52,158 nucleotides of DNA from Longimicrobium sp. Its GTDB lineage: Bacteria > Gemmatimonadota > Gemmatimonadetes > Longimicrobiales > Longimicrobiaceae. The notes below the pieces were generated by a model. The model was not told the DNA's origin, did not search any database, and saw only the letters and a list, made by a program, of their open reading frames with translations. Within the stretch, counting starts at the first letter, position 1. Each line of letters begins with the position of its first letter. Location: contig NZ_DATIND010000038.1 of NCBI RefSeq assembly GCF_035474595.1, positions 1-52,158 of the forward strand, read 5' to 3'. This document shows, piece by piece, positions 9,152-25,367 of this stretch. Made by a program: the position numbers and the translations under genes.

Positions 9152-9349
9152 TCAGCCTGCCCGCTGCACGCCGTGTCCCTCGTAACGCGGCGGATAGCGG
9201 GGATCCCGCTCCACCACGTCGGGGCGGATCGGAATGCCGCGCTCCTTCATCACCGCGAGCACGGCCGCGCGCGCCTGCTCGACCGTGAAGCTGTCCGGCG
9301 GGAAAAGCGGCTCCTTCAGGGTGCGCAACGGTTTCTTCTTGGCGGCCAT
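9152..9349 (-). CDS. Small charged protein upstream of the TIR-like gene
   Basis: A 65-residue protein, lysine-rich at the start (MAAKKKPLRTLKEPLFPPDSF), with one predicted helix (VEQARAAVLAVMKERG) and a charged, proline-containing end. The ATG at 9349 is preceded by GGGAG at good spacing, so the longer frame to 9490 is not needed. It ends 5 nt before the TIR-like gene. No family is recognised. It could be a partner or inhibitor of that protein, but only the gene arrangement supports this. Confidence 0.65.
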   Translation of the reverse strand: MAAKKKPLRTLKEPLFPPDSFTVEQARAAVLAVMKERGIPIRPDVVERDPRYPPRYEGHGVQRAG

Positions 9350-9524
9350 CGTAATTCTCCCGGTGACGTCCTCGTCCGCGTTCACTGTGCTTACAGAGTA
9401 GCGGAATCGCGCGCCGTTCGGAAGCTGCCGTGAGAAAGCGGCCAGCGGGGGAATGGGCTGGAATTCTCGGCCACGCCCAGGGTGGCGCAAGCGCCTGCGA
9501 CGGTGCGAGTTGCGGGCGTGCCGG

Positions 9525-11387
9525 TCAGGCCGCGAACCGCGCTTCGGCGGAAATTCTGGACGTGGATTCGTCGCCGCTGGGGTCGGGGTCGTGGGGGGTG
9601 GGGAGGGTAAAGCGGATGGTGGTTCCGCGGCCGAGCTGGCTTTCGGCGCACACGGTGCCGCCGTGGCCCTCGACCATGTGCTTGACGATGGCCAGCCCCA
9701 GCCCCGTGCCGCCCTCCTCGCGCGAGCGGGCGGCGTCGGCGCGGTAGAAGCGTTCGAAGATGCGCGGCAGGTGTGCGGAGGGGATCCCCGCGCCGGTGTC
9801 CTGCACCTCGATGGTCACCCACGGCCGGGGGCCTCCCGGCGCGGCGGGGGCTTCGGCGGGGGCTTCGGCGCGGCGGCGGCCGGCTTCGGCCGTGGGGCCG
9901 GCGGCGGGGCGCGCGGTCACCGAGATCTCCCCCTCGTCGGCGATGTAGCGGAGCGCGTTGCTGAACAGGTTGCTCAGGATCTGCCGGAGCGCGGCGGGGT
10001 CGGCCCAGACGAACTCGGCGTCGTGCGGCACGTCGACGCCGAAATGGGCGTGCTTGCGGGCGGCGGCGTCGCCGAAGGCGGACCACGCGTCCTCCGCGAT
10101 CTCGGCCACGGAGACGATCTCGGGCTGCACGCGCCACCCGCCCGACTCCAGCCGCGACAGGTCCAGCAGGTCGTCGACGATGCGCTGCAGCCGCTCGGCG
10201 TTGTCCTTCACCGTGCCGGCGAAGCGGGTGCGCAGCTCGGGCGGCAGGTCGGGGTCCAGCAGCGTTTCGCTGTAGCCGCGGATGTTGGTGAGCGGCGTCT
10301 TCAGCTCGTGCGAGGCGTTGGCCACGAAGTCGCGGCGCACGTCTTCCAGCCGCCGCAGCTGCGACACGTCCAGGAACACCATCACCGCACCCCCGGGGGG
10401 GAGCGGCTGGGCGGTGGCCAGCAGGCTCCGCCCGTCCACCGTCAGCTCCGTGGCGGGAACGGCGTCGCCGGCCAGGACGCGCCCCACCATCTCCAGGTAC
10501 GCCTGCCGCCGTGCCACCTCCTCGGGGCTGATGCCGCGCGGGTCCGCGGCCAGCGAGAACATCTTCCGCGCCGCCGGGTTGGCGCGGCGCACGCGGCCCT
10601 GCGGGTCGACGGCGATGACGCCCTCGGACATGGCGTCGATGAGCGTCTGCATCTCCGCCCGCTCGCCCTCCAGCTGGCCGAGGCGGCGCTGCAGCTCGCC
10701 CGCGAGCAGGTTCAGCGAGTCGGCCATCTCCGCCAGCTCGTCGCGGCCGCGGGTGCGCGCGCGCTGCGTGAGGTCGCCCGCGGACATGGCGCGCGCGGCC
10801 TGCGTGATCTGGCGCAGCGGGTGGGTGACGACGCGGCTGAAGCCGAACGAGAGGAGGCCGGTGAGGACGAGCGCGATCACCCCCACGCCGAAGATCCCCC
10901 GCTGCACCCGAGTCACCGCACGGTTCACCTCGCGCAGCGGAACGGAGACGCGGATGATCATCCCGGTGGAGGCGGGGATGGCGAGGTACAGGTACTCGGT
11001 GCCGATGGTGGAGCTCACCCGCACCGCCTCGCCCATGCGGCCGCGGATGGCGGCGCGGACCTCGGGGCGATTGCCGTGGTTCTCCATCGCCGCCAGCGCG
11101 GGCCCGTCCTTCTCCGAATCTCCCCGCACCACGCCGGTCGGGGCGATGATGGTGATGCGGCGTCCGGTGATGTGGCCCAGCCAGTCGGCCAGCGAGTCGG
11201 CGTCGAGCTGCGGGTTGCGCTCCTCCAGCGTGCGGACCAGCGCCAGCTCGCGGCTCATGTCGTCGGCCACCATCCCCGTGAGGTGGCGGCGGAGCATGGA
11301 GCCCACGCCCAGCGTCAGCGCCACCACCACGGCGGCGATGACGGCGAGGTAGCTGAGGAAGAGCTTCTGGTCGGCGCGAAGGTGCAC
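9525..11387 (-). CDS. phoR: PhoR-type sensor histidine kinase
   Basis: Membrane sensor kinase with an N-terminal membrane helix, a periplasmic segment of about 125 residues, and a second helix (GIFGVGVIALVLTGLLSFGF). These are followed by HAMP (HPLRQITQAARAMSAGDL), PAS (MSEGVIAVDPQGRVRRANPA), HisKA with the phospho-acceptor H-box ASHELKTPLTNIRGY, and a HATPase domain with N, G1 (DTGAGIP) and G2 (GTGLGLAIV) boxes. It belongs with the phoB-like gene at 12001. An ATG at 11453 would overlap the upstream gene by 29 nt and start within an octamer repeat; the GTG at 11387 is preferred here, but the start is uncertain. Phosphate sensing is inferred from domain order and neighbour. Confidence 0.85.
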   Translation of the reverse strand: MHLRADQKLFLSYLAVIAAVVVALTLGVGSMLRRHLTGMVADDMSRELALVRTLEERNPQLDADSLADWLGHITGRRITIIAPTGVVRGDSEKDGPALAAMENHGNRPEVRAAIRGRMGEAVRVSSTIGTEYLYLAIPASTGMIIRVSVPLREVNRAVTRVQRGIFGVGVIALVLTGLLSFGFSRVVTHPLRQITQAARAMSAGDLTQRARTRGRDELAEMADSLNLLAGELQRRLGQLEGERAEMQTLIDAMSEGVIAVDPQGRVRRANPAARKMFSLAADPRGISPEEVARRQAYLEMVGRVLAGDAVPATELTVDGRSLLATAQPLPPGGAVMVFLDVSQLRRLEDVRRDFVANASHELKTPLTNIRGYSETLLDPDLPPELRTRFAGTVKDNAERLQRIVDDLLDLSRLESGGWRVQPEIVSVAEIAEDAWSAFGDAAARKHAHFGVDVPHDAEFVWADPAALRQILSNLFSNALRYIADEGEISVTARPAAGPTAEAGRRRAEAPAEAPAAPGGPRPWVTIEVQDTGAGIPSAHLPRIFERFYRADAARSREEGGTGLGLAIVKHMVEGHGGTVCAESQLGRGTTIRFTLPTPHDPDPSGDESTSRISAEARFAA

Positions 11388-11424
11388 GGGGACGGAGTGC
11401 GAGAGTGCGAGAGTGGACCGGACG

Positions 11425-11868
11425 TCAGTCGGTGACGAGGCGGTAGTCGGCAACGCGGCCGGTGGCGTTCAGCCGGAACACCAGCCACTCCGAGTCGATG
11501 CTGAACAGCCCTCGCTCCGGGCCCAGCCAGTAGACCAGGTCGTACTCGCGGAAGTAGCCGGTGGGCGGCGGCTCGCCCAGGAGCGCCACTACCTGCGTCC
11601 GCGACAGGCCGTGCAGGTCGCGGCGGGCGAGCAGGTCGTCCACCATGCAGCCGCGCGGTGCGAGCTCGCCGTACGCCTGCGCGGTGTCGCGCCAGACCGC
11701 GGCGGAGAAGCGCTCGTGCCGGCGGCAGCGCCCCTCGGGGAGGCTTCGGGCGAAGGCGGAAAGCGCGATCCAGAGCGCGGCGAGCACGAACCCGAGCCCC
11801 ACGGCGGAGCCCAGGAGGATGCGGAGCCCACGCGGCATCCGGCCGCGGCGCGAAGGTTTTCGGCTCAT
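11425..11868 (-). CDS. Membrane-anchored protein with a BamE/SmpA-like domain
   Basis: A 147-residue protein with an N-terminal basic stretch and one membrane helix (ILLGSAVGLGFVLAALWIAL), then an exported domain. The segment LHGLSRTQVVALLGEPP followed by YWLGPERGLFSIDSEWLVF resembles the helix-plus-sheet pattern of SmpA/BamE-like small lipoprotein domains, but there is no lipobox cysteine. It sits between the response regulator and its sensor kinase, in the same direction, so it may modulate that system. Function is not known. Confidence 0.6.
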   Translation of the reverse strand: MSRKPSRRGRMPRGLRILLGSAVGLGFVLAALWIALSAFARSLPEGRCRRHERFSAAVWRDTAQAYGELAPRGCMVDDLLARRDLHGLSRTQVVALLGEPPPTGYFREYDLVYWLGPERGLFSIDSEWLVFRLNATGRVADYRLVTD

Positions 11869-12000
11869 GGGTCAGGTACGATGCGGATCGATCCCGGCGG
11901 CGACGTCCATCCGTCGACGCGAATCCAATATACACGCGCAGGGCCGGGGCGAATCATCCCCGGCCCTGCCGTTCTTCAATCTACCCCGCGAGTGCGATCT

Positions 12001-12795
12001 TCAGCGTGGCGGGTCGGTGCGGAAGCGGTAGCCGAAGCCGCGCACCGTCTCCACCCAGTCGGCGTGTTCGTCCAGCTTGTTGCGGAGCCGCTGCACGTGC
12101 ATGTCCACGGTGCGCGTGGCGATGTTGGCGGTGACCTCCCACACCGCCTCCAGCAGCTGCCGCCGGCTCTGCACCCGGCCGCGGCGCTCCATCAGCGTCA
12201 GCAGCAGGCGGTACTCCGTCGGCGTCAGGTCCAGCTCGCGGCCGTCGACCTCCGCCCGCGCGGCGCCGGTGTCCACGGTGAAGGGACCTACCCGCACCAC
12301 CTTCCCCGTCTTCCCCGCGGGCGGCGCCTGCTGCACGCGGCGCAGCACGGCGCCCACGCGCAGGATCAGCTCCTGCGGCGAGAACGGCTTGGCCACGTAG
12401 TCGTCGGCGCCCAGCTTCAGCCCGGTGATGCGGTCCTGCTCCTCGCGGCGCGCGGTGAGAAGGATCACGGGGATCTCCTGCGTTTCCGGGCGCCTGCGCA
12501 GCTCCTCCAGCACCTGCAGCCCCGACATCCCGGGAAGCATCAGGTCCAGGATGACCAGGTCCGGGCGCTCCACCTCGGCGGCGCGGATGGCCTCGGGGCC
12601 GCTGGACGCGGTGCGGACGCGGTACGACTCGCGCGCCAGGTGATAGGCGACGAGCGCGGAGATGTCGGGCTCGTCGTCGACCACCAGGATGTGGGCGTTG
12701 GCCATCTTGGGGGCGTCGGTCCGCGCGGCGCTGGATGCGCCGATGAGGGTGTCGAAGGCGCGCGGAAGATGCGGCGGCGCTGAAGCGGTCGGCAA
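12001..12795 (-). CDS. phoB: PhoB-type response regulator (REC plus winged helix)
   Basis: DNA-binding response regulator. The receiver domain has ILVVDDEPD and the phospho-acceptor in LVILDLMLPGMSG, then a K-loop (VAKPFSPQEL). The C-terminal OmpR/PhoB winged helix includes ELDLTPTEYRLLLTLMERRGRV and the recognition helix VDMHVQRLRNKL. The best ribosome-binding site in the window (AGGAGG, 8 bases before) points to a TTG start at 12795, giving a 264-residue protein with a 30-residue extension. A classical 234-residue start, the ATG at 12705, has no such site. A tandem TGTCAC site lies about 40-60 bp upstream. Confidence 0.88.
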   Translation of the reverse strand: MPTASAPPHLPRAFDTLIGASSAARTDAPKMANAHILVVDDEPDISALVAYHLARESYRVRTASSGPEAIRAAEVERPDLVILDLMLPGMSGLQVLEELRRRPETQEIPVILLTARREEQDRITGLKLGADDYVAKPFSPQELILRVGAVLRRVQQAPPAGKTGKVVRVGPFTVDTGAARAEVDGRELDLTPTEYRLLLTLMERRGRVQSRRQLLEAVWEVTANIATRTVDMHVQRLRNKLDEHADWVETVRGFGYRFRTDPPR

Positions 12796-12836
12796 GGATC
12801 ACCTCCTCTGGGTTCGGAGGGATTGTATCGGCCGCA

Positions 12837-12853
12837 TGTCACGAAGCTGTCAC
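12837..12853. promoter_or_regulatory. Candidate Pho box
   Basis: Two TGTCAC blocks begin exactly 11 bp apart (12837 and 12848) with five-base spacing, matching the 11-bp direct-repeat geometry of PhoB sites (CTGTCAT-type). It is directly upstream of the phoB-like gene, so autoregulation is likely. Orientation is on the plus strand while the gene is on the minus strand. Confidence 0.55.
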
Positions 12854-12916
12854 ATCTCTGGATTGAGGTGGTTACGATTCGAGGGGATAGGGGCGGGAAT
12901 ATCGAGCCGCGCTTCC

Positions 12917-12961
12917 AAAACGGCGGAGGACACGGGAGATGCGTTTCTCTCCGTGTCCTCC
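12917..12961 (-). terminator. Terminator after the hybrid kinase operon
   Basis: On the minus strand an imperfect 15-bp stem built from GGAGGACACGG and CCGTGTCCTCC is followed by GCCGTTTTGG. It lies 24 bases beyond the stop of the gene at 12985. The stem sequence itself belongs to the dispersed CGGAG-type spacer repeats. Confidence 0.6.
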
Positions 12962-12984
12962 GCGTCTCCTCACAGCCCATCCCG

Positions 12985-15066
12985 TCAGGGGCCGACGTGC
13001 GCGGGCGAGTCGGCGGGATCGTCGGCGGCCTCGCCGTGCTCCTCGTCCTCCGGCGGATCGGCGGCGGTCTCCGCGGCGGCGGCGTGGCGGTCCTTCCGGC
13101 GGCGCGCGCCCACGCGCCCCGCGGACGCGTCCTCCGCCGCCTCCGAGTGCGACTCCGCCGGCGTTTCGGCAGGCTCGGCGGGCGGTGCGGCTTCGGGCTT
13201 CCCTGTCCCCTGTTCCCTGTCCCCTGTCCCCTGCAGTTCCCCGGGAAGCTCCGGCGGCGGCGGAAGGTCGGCCACGTTCATCGGCTCGAGCCCGTTGGAG
13301 CTGGGCACGGGGAAGGCCTCCAGCAGCGGCACCCCGCCCATCTCGCTGACCTTGGAGGGCAGCGTGAGGCGGAAGGTGCTTCCCTCGCCCGGCGCCGAGT
13401 GGACGGTGAGGCTCCCGTCCAGCAGCTGCGCCAGCCGTCGGGAGATGGGAAGCCCCAGCCCCGTCCCCTGGTGCTGGTTGGGCTGCGAGAGCTGCACGAA
13501 CTCGTCGAAGATCTTCTCCAGGTCCTCGGGGGGGATGCCGATCCCCCGGTCGGTCACCTCGATCTCCACCCCGGCGTCGTCGCGGCGGCGGCACTCCACG
13601 GTGATCGGCTTTCCCTCACCGAACTTGATGGCGTTGGAGAGCAGGTTCAGCAGGATCTGCCGCACGCGGCGCGGGTCGGTGATGATGGACACCGGCTCGC
13701 CCGCGAACTCCAGCGCCAGCTCCGACCCGTGCTCGTCGGCCAGCGGCCGCACGGTCACGAACAGGTCCTGGATGACGCCGGGGAACGAGGCGGGCTGGAT
13801 CTCCAGCTCCAGCTTGCCGGCCTCGATCTTGGACAGGTCCAGGATATCGTTCACCAGCTCCAGCAGGTGCTTGGCCGCCTTGTTGGCGCGGTCGATCCCC
13901 CGCTCCTGCTCGGGGGTGAGCGGGCCGTAGATGTTGTCGAGGAGGAGCGCGCTGTACCCCAGGATGGCGTTGATGGGGGTGCGCAGTTCGTGGCTCATCG
14001 AGGCGTAGAAGCGGCTGCGCGCGCTGATGGCCGACTCCAGCTCCAGCTGGCGCGCCTGCAGCTGCTCGTTCACCCGCGTCAGCTCCTCGCTGGTCCGCGC
14101 GAGCGAGACCGCCTGCTGCCGGAGCGCCTCCTCGGCCCGCTTGCGCTCCGACACGTCGCGGGCGATGACGGTGAAGACGCGCTCGGACTCGAGCTCCAGG
14201 CAGCTGATCGACGCCTCGGCGGGGAATTCGGCGCCCTCGGCGCGGCGCCCGGTGAGCGCCAGCGAGCGCGGCGCGGGGCGGCCGGGGCCGCGGCTGTCGG
14301 GGGTGCTGCGGGTGTCGGCGCAGACGCGGTCCAGGTCCACGCCGCCGAAGTCCACGAACAGCTCGTCGATGCGGTGCGCCATCGCGTCGTCCTGGTCCAG
14401 CCCGAACATCTCCTGCGCCGACTGGTTGAACAGCGTGATCACGCGGTCGTCGCCGAAGGTGATGATGGCCTCGAGCGCCGACTCCACGATCTCGCCCATG
14501 CGCGCCTCGCTCTCCAGCAGGCGCGCGCGGTGCTCCAGCTCCAGCTCGCGGCGCTGGCTGTCGCGCAGCTGCTCCTCGCGGCGGCGCAGCTGCTCGGTCT
14601 TCAGGTACAGGTCGACGAAGACCGAAACCTTGGAGCGCAGGATGTCGGGGTTGAAGGGCTTGAACATGTAGTCCACCGCCCCCACCGAGTACCCCTGGAA
14701 GACGAACGCGTCCTCCTTGCTGATGGCCGTGAGGAAGATGATGGGGGTGAAGCGCGAGCGGTCGCGCCGCTTGATGAGCTCGGCGGTCTCGAAGCCGTTC
14801 ATCCCCGGCATCTGCACGTCCAGCAGGATGCAGGCGAAGTCGCGCCGGAGCACGGCCCGCAGCGCCTCCTCGCCGCTGGCGGCGCGCACCAGCTCGTGGC
14901 CCAGCGGCTCCAGGATGGCCTCGAGCGCCATCAGGTTCTCGGGGCGGTCGTCCACCATCAGGATGCTGGCCCGCGGCTCGCCGCGCGGGCCGTCGGGCCC
15001 GGCGAGCGGGGCCCGGGAGCGCCCGGACGCGCCGGCCTCGGCGTAGCCCTCGAACATGCCACTCAT
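12985..15066 (-). CDS. Hybrid sensor kinase (REC-PAS-HisKA-HATPase)
   Basis: A 693-residue cytoplasmic protein. It has an N-terminal receiver (SILMVDDRPEN, with ILLDVQMPGMNGFE, about residues 33-150), a coiled coil, a PAS domain (about 185-310), HisKA with [17 protein letters not shown] near residue 355, and a HATPase (DRGIGIP, GTGLGLPIS). The last 110 residues are a low-complexity Pro/Glu/Ala tail containing GTGDREQGTG, encoded by a heptanucleotide repeat also found in an intergenic spacer at 25820. It overlaps cheB by four bases (ATGA), so cheR, cheB and this kinase are one operon, as in chemosensory-like systems where a kinase with an N-terminal receiver reads methylation proteins. Confidence 0.88.
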   Translation of the reverse strand: MSGMFEGYAEAGASGRSRAPLAGPDGPRGEPRASILMVDDRPENLMALEAILEPLGHELVRAASGEEALRAVLRRDFACILLDVQMPGMNGFETAELIKRRDRSRFTPIIFLTAISKEDAFVFQGYSVGAVDYMFKPFNPDILRSKVSVFVDLYLKTEQLRRREEQLRDSQRRELELEHRARLLESEARMGEIVESALEAIITFGDDRVITLFNQSAQEMFGLDQDDAMAHRIDELFVDFGGVDLDRVCADTRSTPDSRGPGRPAPRSLALTGRRAEGAEFPAEASISCLELESERVFTVIARDVSERKRAEEALRQQAVSLARTSEELTRVNEQLQARQLELESAISARSRFYASMSHELRTPINAILGYSALLLDNIYGPLTPEQERGIDRANKAAKHLLELVNDILDLSKIEAGKLELEIQPASFPGVIQDLFVTVRPLADEHGSELALEFAGEPVSIITDPRRVRQILLNLLSNAIKFGEGKPITVECRRRDDAGVEIEVTDRGIGIPPEDLEKIFDEFVQLSQPNQHQGTGLGLPISRRLAQLLDGSLTVHSAPGEGSTFRLTLPSKVSEMGGVPLLEAFPVPSSNGLEPMNVADLPPPPELPGELQGTGDREQGTGKPEAAPPAEPAETPAESHSEAAEDASAGRVGARRRKDRHAAAAETAADPPEDEEHGEAADDPADSPAHVGP

Positions 15067-15668
15067 GCGCCCACCTTCCGGCACGGGGGCATCCGGCGGC
15101 CGCGGATCCCCGCCAGGTACGCGGGGATCTCCGCCATCGGCAGCACGCAAGCCTCGGGAACGGCGCGGATGGCGGCCTGCGGCATCACCTTCACCTCGGC
15201 GGTGGCGGGGTCCTGCACCAGGGCGTGCCCGCCGCGGTCCACGATCTTGCGCAGCCCCCGCGCGCCGTCGGCGTTGGCGCCGGTCAGCACGATGCCGATG
15301 GTGTCCAGCGCGTAGGCGTCGGCCGCCGAGGCGAACATCACGTCGATCGACGGGCGGCTGAAGCGCACCGGCTCGTCGGTGCTGAGCGCGAAGTATCCCG
15401 GCTCCACCAGCAGGTGGTAGTCGGGCGGGGCCACGTAGATGCGTCCGGGAACGATCGCCTCCTTGTCGCTGGCCTCGCCCACCTCCAGGTGCGAGCACTC
15501 CTGCAGCAGGTCGCAGAGCAGCTCCGAATCCTTGCTGCGGTGCTGCACCACGGCCACGGGAATGCCGAAGTCCGCCGGCAGCCCCGCCACCAGGGTGCGC
15601 AGCGCCAGCAGCCCGCCCGCGCTCACGCCCACCGCCACCAGTCCGTACCCCCGCGCGGGCGCGGCCAT
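15063..15668 (-). CDS. cheB: CheB-type protein-glutamate methylesterase domain
   Basis: A 201-residue stand-alone catalytic domain of CheB without the usual N-terminal receiver. The Ser of GVSAGGLLALRTL, the His of VVQHRS and the Asp of LTGANADGARG form the expected catalytic triad. It starts on an ATG that overlaps the cheR stop by one base (TGATG) and its own stop overlaps the next gene. No chemoreceptor, CheA or CheW is in the window, so it probably acts with the local hybrid kinase rather than in flagellar chemotaxis. Confidence 0.88.
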   Translation of the reverse strand: MAAPARGYGLVAVGVSAGGLLALRTLVAGLPADFGIPVAVVQHRSKDSELLCDLLQECSHLEVGEASDKEAIVPGRIYVAPPDYHLLVEPGYFALSTDEPVRFSRPSIDVMFASAADAYALDTIGIVLTGANADGARGLRKIVDRGGHALVQDPATAEVKVMPQAAIRAVPEACVLPMAEIPAYLAGIRGRRMPPCRKVGA

Positions 15669-16588
15669 CACCCCACCCTCCGGTAGATCTTCTCCTTGAC
15701 GTCCAGCGCCTCGTACCGCTCCTCGTACGCGGTGAAGCGCAGCGTCTCCTTGTTCCCCATGCAGAGGATGCCGAGCGGGACCAGGGAGGCGTAGAACAGG
15801 TCGTGCACGCGGTTCTGCAGCTCGCGGTCGAAGTAGATCATCACGTTCCGGCACAGGATCACGTGGAACTCGGCGAACGAGCCGTCGGTGACCAGGTTGT
15901 GCTGCGAGAACACCACGTTGCGCGTGAGCGAGGTGTTGAACAGCGCCCCGTCGTACATCGCGGTGTAGTACTCCGAGAACGAGCGCGTGCCCCCCGCGCG
16001 GATGTAGTTCTCGGTGTACTCCTGCATCTTCTCCAGCGGAAAGATGCCGGCCCGGGCGCGGTGCAGCACCACCTCGTTGATGTCGGTGGCGTAGATCCGG
16101 GTGCGGTCGTACAAACCCTCCTCCTGCAGGAGGATGGCCATGGAGAAGACCTCCTCGCCCGTCGAGCACCCGGCGTGCCAGATGCGGATGAACGGGTAGG
16201 TGCGCAGCAGCGGCACCACCCGGCTCCGGAACGAGGCGTAGAAGCCGGGGTCGCGGAACATGGCCGTGACGTTGATGGAGAGGTCCAGCAGCAGCCTCTC
16301 CATGGCGTCCACGTCGTGCAGGATCACGTCCTGCAGCTGGCTCACCGTCTTCAGCCCCTCGTCGGCGATGCGCTTCCACAGGCGCCGCTTGAGCGACGAG
16401 TAGGCGTACGAGCGGAAGTCGAAGCCGTAGTGGCGGAACACCGCCTCGAGCAGCACCTGGATCTCCACGCGCTCCAGGTCGGGCGGATAGCCGGTGGGGG
16501 TGTCGGGAAGCCCGCCGCCGCCGGTGCGCACGCCGCCCAGGTCCGAACGCCGCCGCTGCAGCCGCTCGCCCGCGGCCGCCGTGTTCAT
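15668..16588 (-). CDS. cheR: CheR-type protein-glutamate methyltransferase
   Basis: Methylates glutamates on signalling proteins using S-adenosylmethionine. The C-terminal SAM-binding domain shows IWHAGCSTGEEVFSMAI, the FFxNTSLT-like segment (ALFNTSLTRNVVFSQHNL) and LCRNVMIYFD, and the N-terminal domain has the LSINVTAMFRDP region. The ATG at 16588 gives 306 residues; the frame extends upstream to a TTG at 16696 with a good but too-close AGGAGG, so the exact start is unsure. First gene of the cheR-cheB-kinase operon. Confidence 0.88.
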   Translation of the reverse strand: MNTAAAGERLQRRRSDLGGVRTGGGGLPDTPTGYPPDLERVEIQVLLEAVFRHYGFDFRSYAYSSLKRRLWKRIADEGLKTVSQLQDVILHDVDAMERLLLDLSINVTAMFRDPGFYASFRSRVVPLLRTYPFIRIWHAGCSTGEEVFSMAILLQEEGLYDRTRIYATDINEVVLHRARAGIFPLEKMQEYTENYIRAGGTRSFSEYYTAMYDGALFNTSLTRNVVFSQHNLVTDGSFAEFHVILCRNVMIYFDRELQNRVHDLFYASLVPLGILCMGNKETLRFTAYEERYEALDVKEKIYRRVG

Positions 16589-16729
16589 CTCCGCCTCGCT
16601 ACCCCTGGCCTCCACTGGCATCCGTGTCTCGTGTGCCCCTCGGGTCGTCACCGGCGCAGCCTGCGTGCGCGTGTTGCCACGAGGCGCACTGCGCAATCCT
16701 CCTGCCGTTCGGAAAAACGAAGTCGTGAG

Positions 16730-16904
16730 TGCTAAGTCCTGAGTCCTAAGTGCTGAGTGCTGAGTGCTGAGTGCTGAGTGCTGAGTGCTGAGTGCCGGTC
16801 CGGAGCTCCGTCTCCAATTCCTTCACCCACTTGGGACTTAGGACTTAGGACTTAGGACTTCCGTTCTACCCCAGCACTCACGCACTCACGCACTTCCGCA
16901 CTCC
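16730..16904. repeat. Clustered 7- and 8-base tandem repeats between cheR and the giant kinase
   Basis: The region contains about six copies of GAGTGCT (16748-16794) with AGTCCTAA units before it. An array of about four TTAGGAC units follows (16832-16860), then CACTCACG / CACTTCCG octamers (16873-16904). The AGTCCTAAG and CTTAGGACT units are complementary, so the array can fold back on itself. The region is otherwise without a gene. Confidence 0.85.
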
Positions 16905-24800
<7,896 letters not shown>

Positions 24801-25331
24801 CGGGCGGTCGTCACCGTTCGGCACGGTCTTGCTCCTGCGGTGGAGAAATGGGGTCGTGGAACGCTCGAATTCGCCGGTTGCCCCGCGTTTCGGGCAAGCG
24901 GCTCGTGTTCCGGGCTGCTGCAAACGTCCGGAGTGCCCGCGCACGCGGTCGCGCGGAGGCGGTCGGGCGGGGCGCTCGGGATGTCCGGCTGATCTGCGCA
25001 AGTGCCCCGGACGCACGGAGATCCGGGGTGGGGCTCAGGGCGTGAATGGCCGCGGGAAGCGCGGGTTCGCGGGATGAGCGGAACCGGAAGACGCAAACCA
25101 TGGGCCCCGCGCCGCGCAGTTTGCGGAGCCAACCATTTACTGCTTCGCCCTGAACATCTGGATTTTTCGCACCCGGGAGGATGGGGACGAACGCGCGTTC
25201 CCGCAACGGTATCGGAGCGTTCCCCGGCATCGGAGGATCTCACGCGGAGACGCGGAGGCGCGGAGAACTCATCGCATCCCGTGTCTCAGCATCTCCCGCC
25301 TCGCCGCGCGCGAGACCTGTGCATCCCCCCC
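24801..25331. other. Intergenic region between the giant kinase and the XRE gene
   Basis: Roughly 530 bp separate the divergent genes. I see no convincing gene; open frames on both strands are GC-driven. It contains a short CGCGGAGA / CGCGGAGG octamer run near 25240-25268 and a possible degenerate copy of the CGCAGTTTGCG hairpin repeat near 25115. Promoters for both genes should lie here. Confidence 0.5.
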
Positions 25332-25360
25332 TTGACATCGTGTACTGTTTGGTACACACT
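25332..25360 (+). promoter_or_regulatory. Promoter with palindromic operator upstream of the XRE gene
   Basis: A perfect TTGACA at 25332-25337 is followed by the palindrome GTGTAC-TGTTTG-GTACAC at 25340-25357, filling the spacer. A weak -10 (CACACT, 25355-25360, spacing 17) places transcription start at about the ATG at 25368, which implies a leaderless mRNA. The layout fits autorepression by the encoded HTH protein. Confidence 0.65.
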
Positions 25361-25367
25361 ACATGTC

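Noticed and set aside
9453-11435. Long plus-strand open frame opposite the sensor kinase
   Set aside because: Composed of Ala/Arg/Gly/His-rich shadow sequence; no motif, and the kinase frame is complete.
16730-16904. Tandem short repeats resembling a CRISPR leader or array
   Set aside because: Units of 7-8 bases without spacers, no cas genes nearby.
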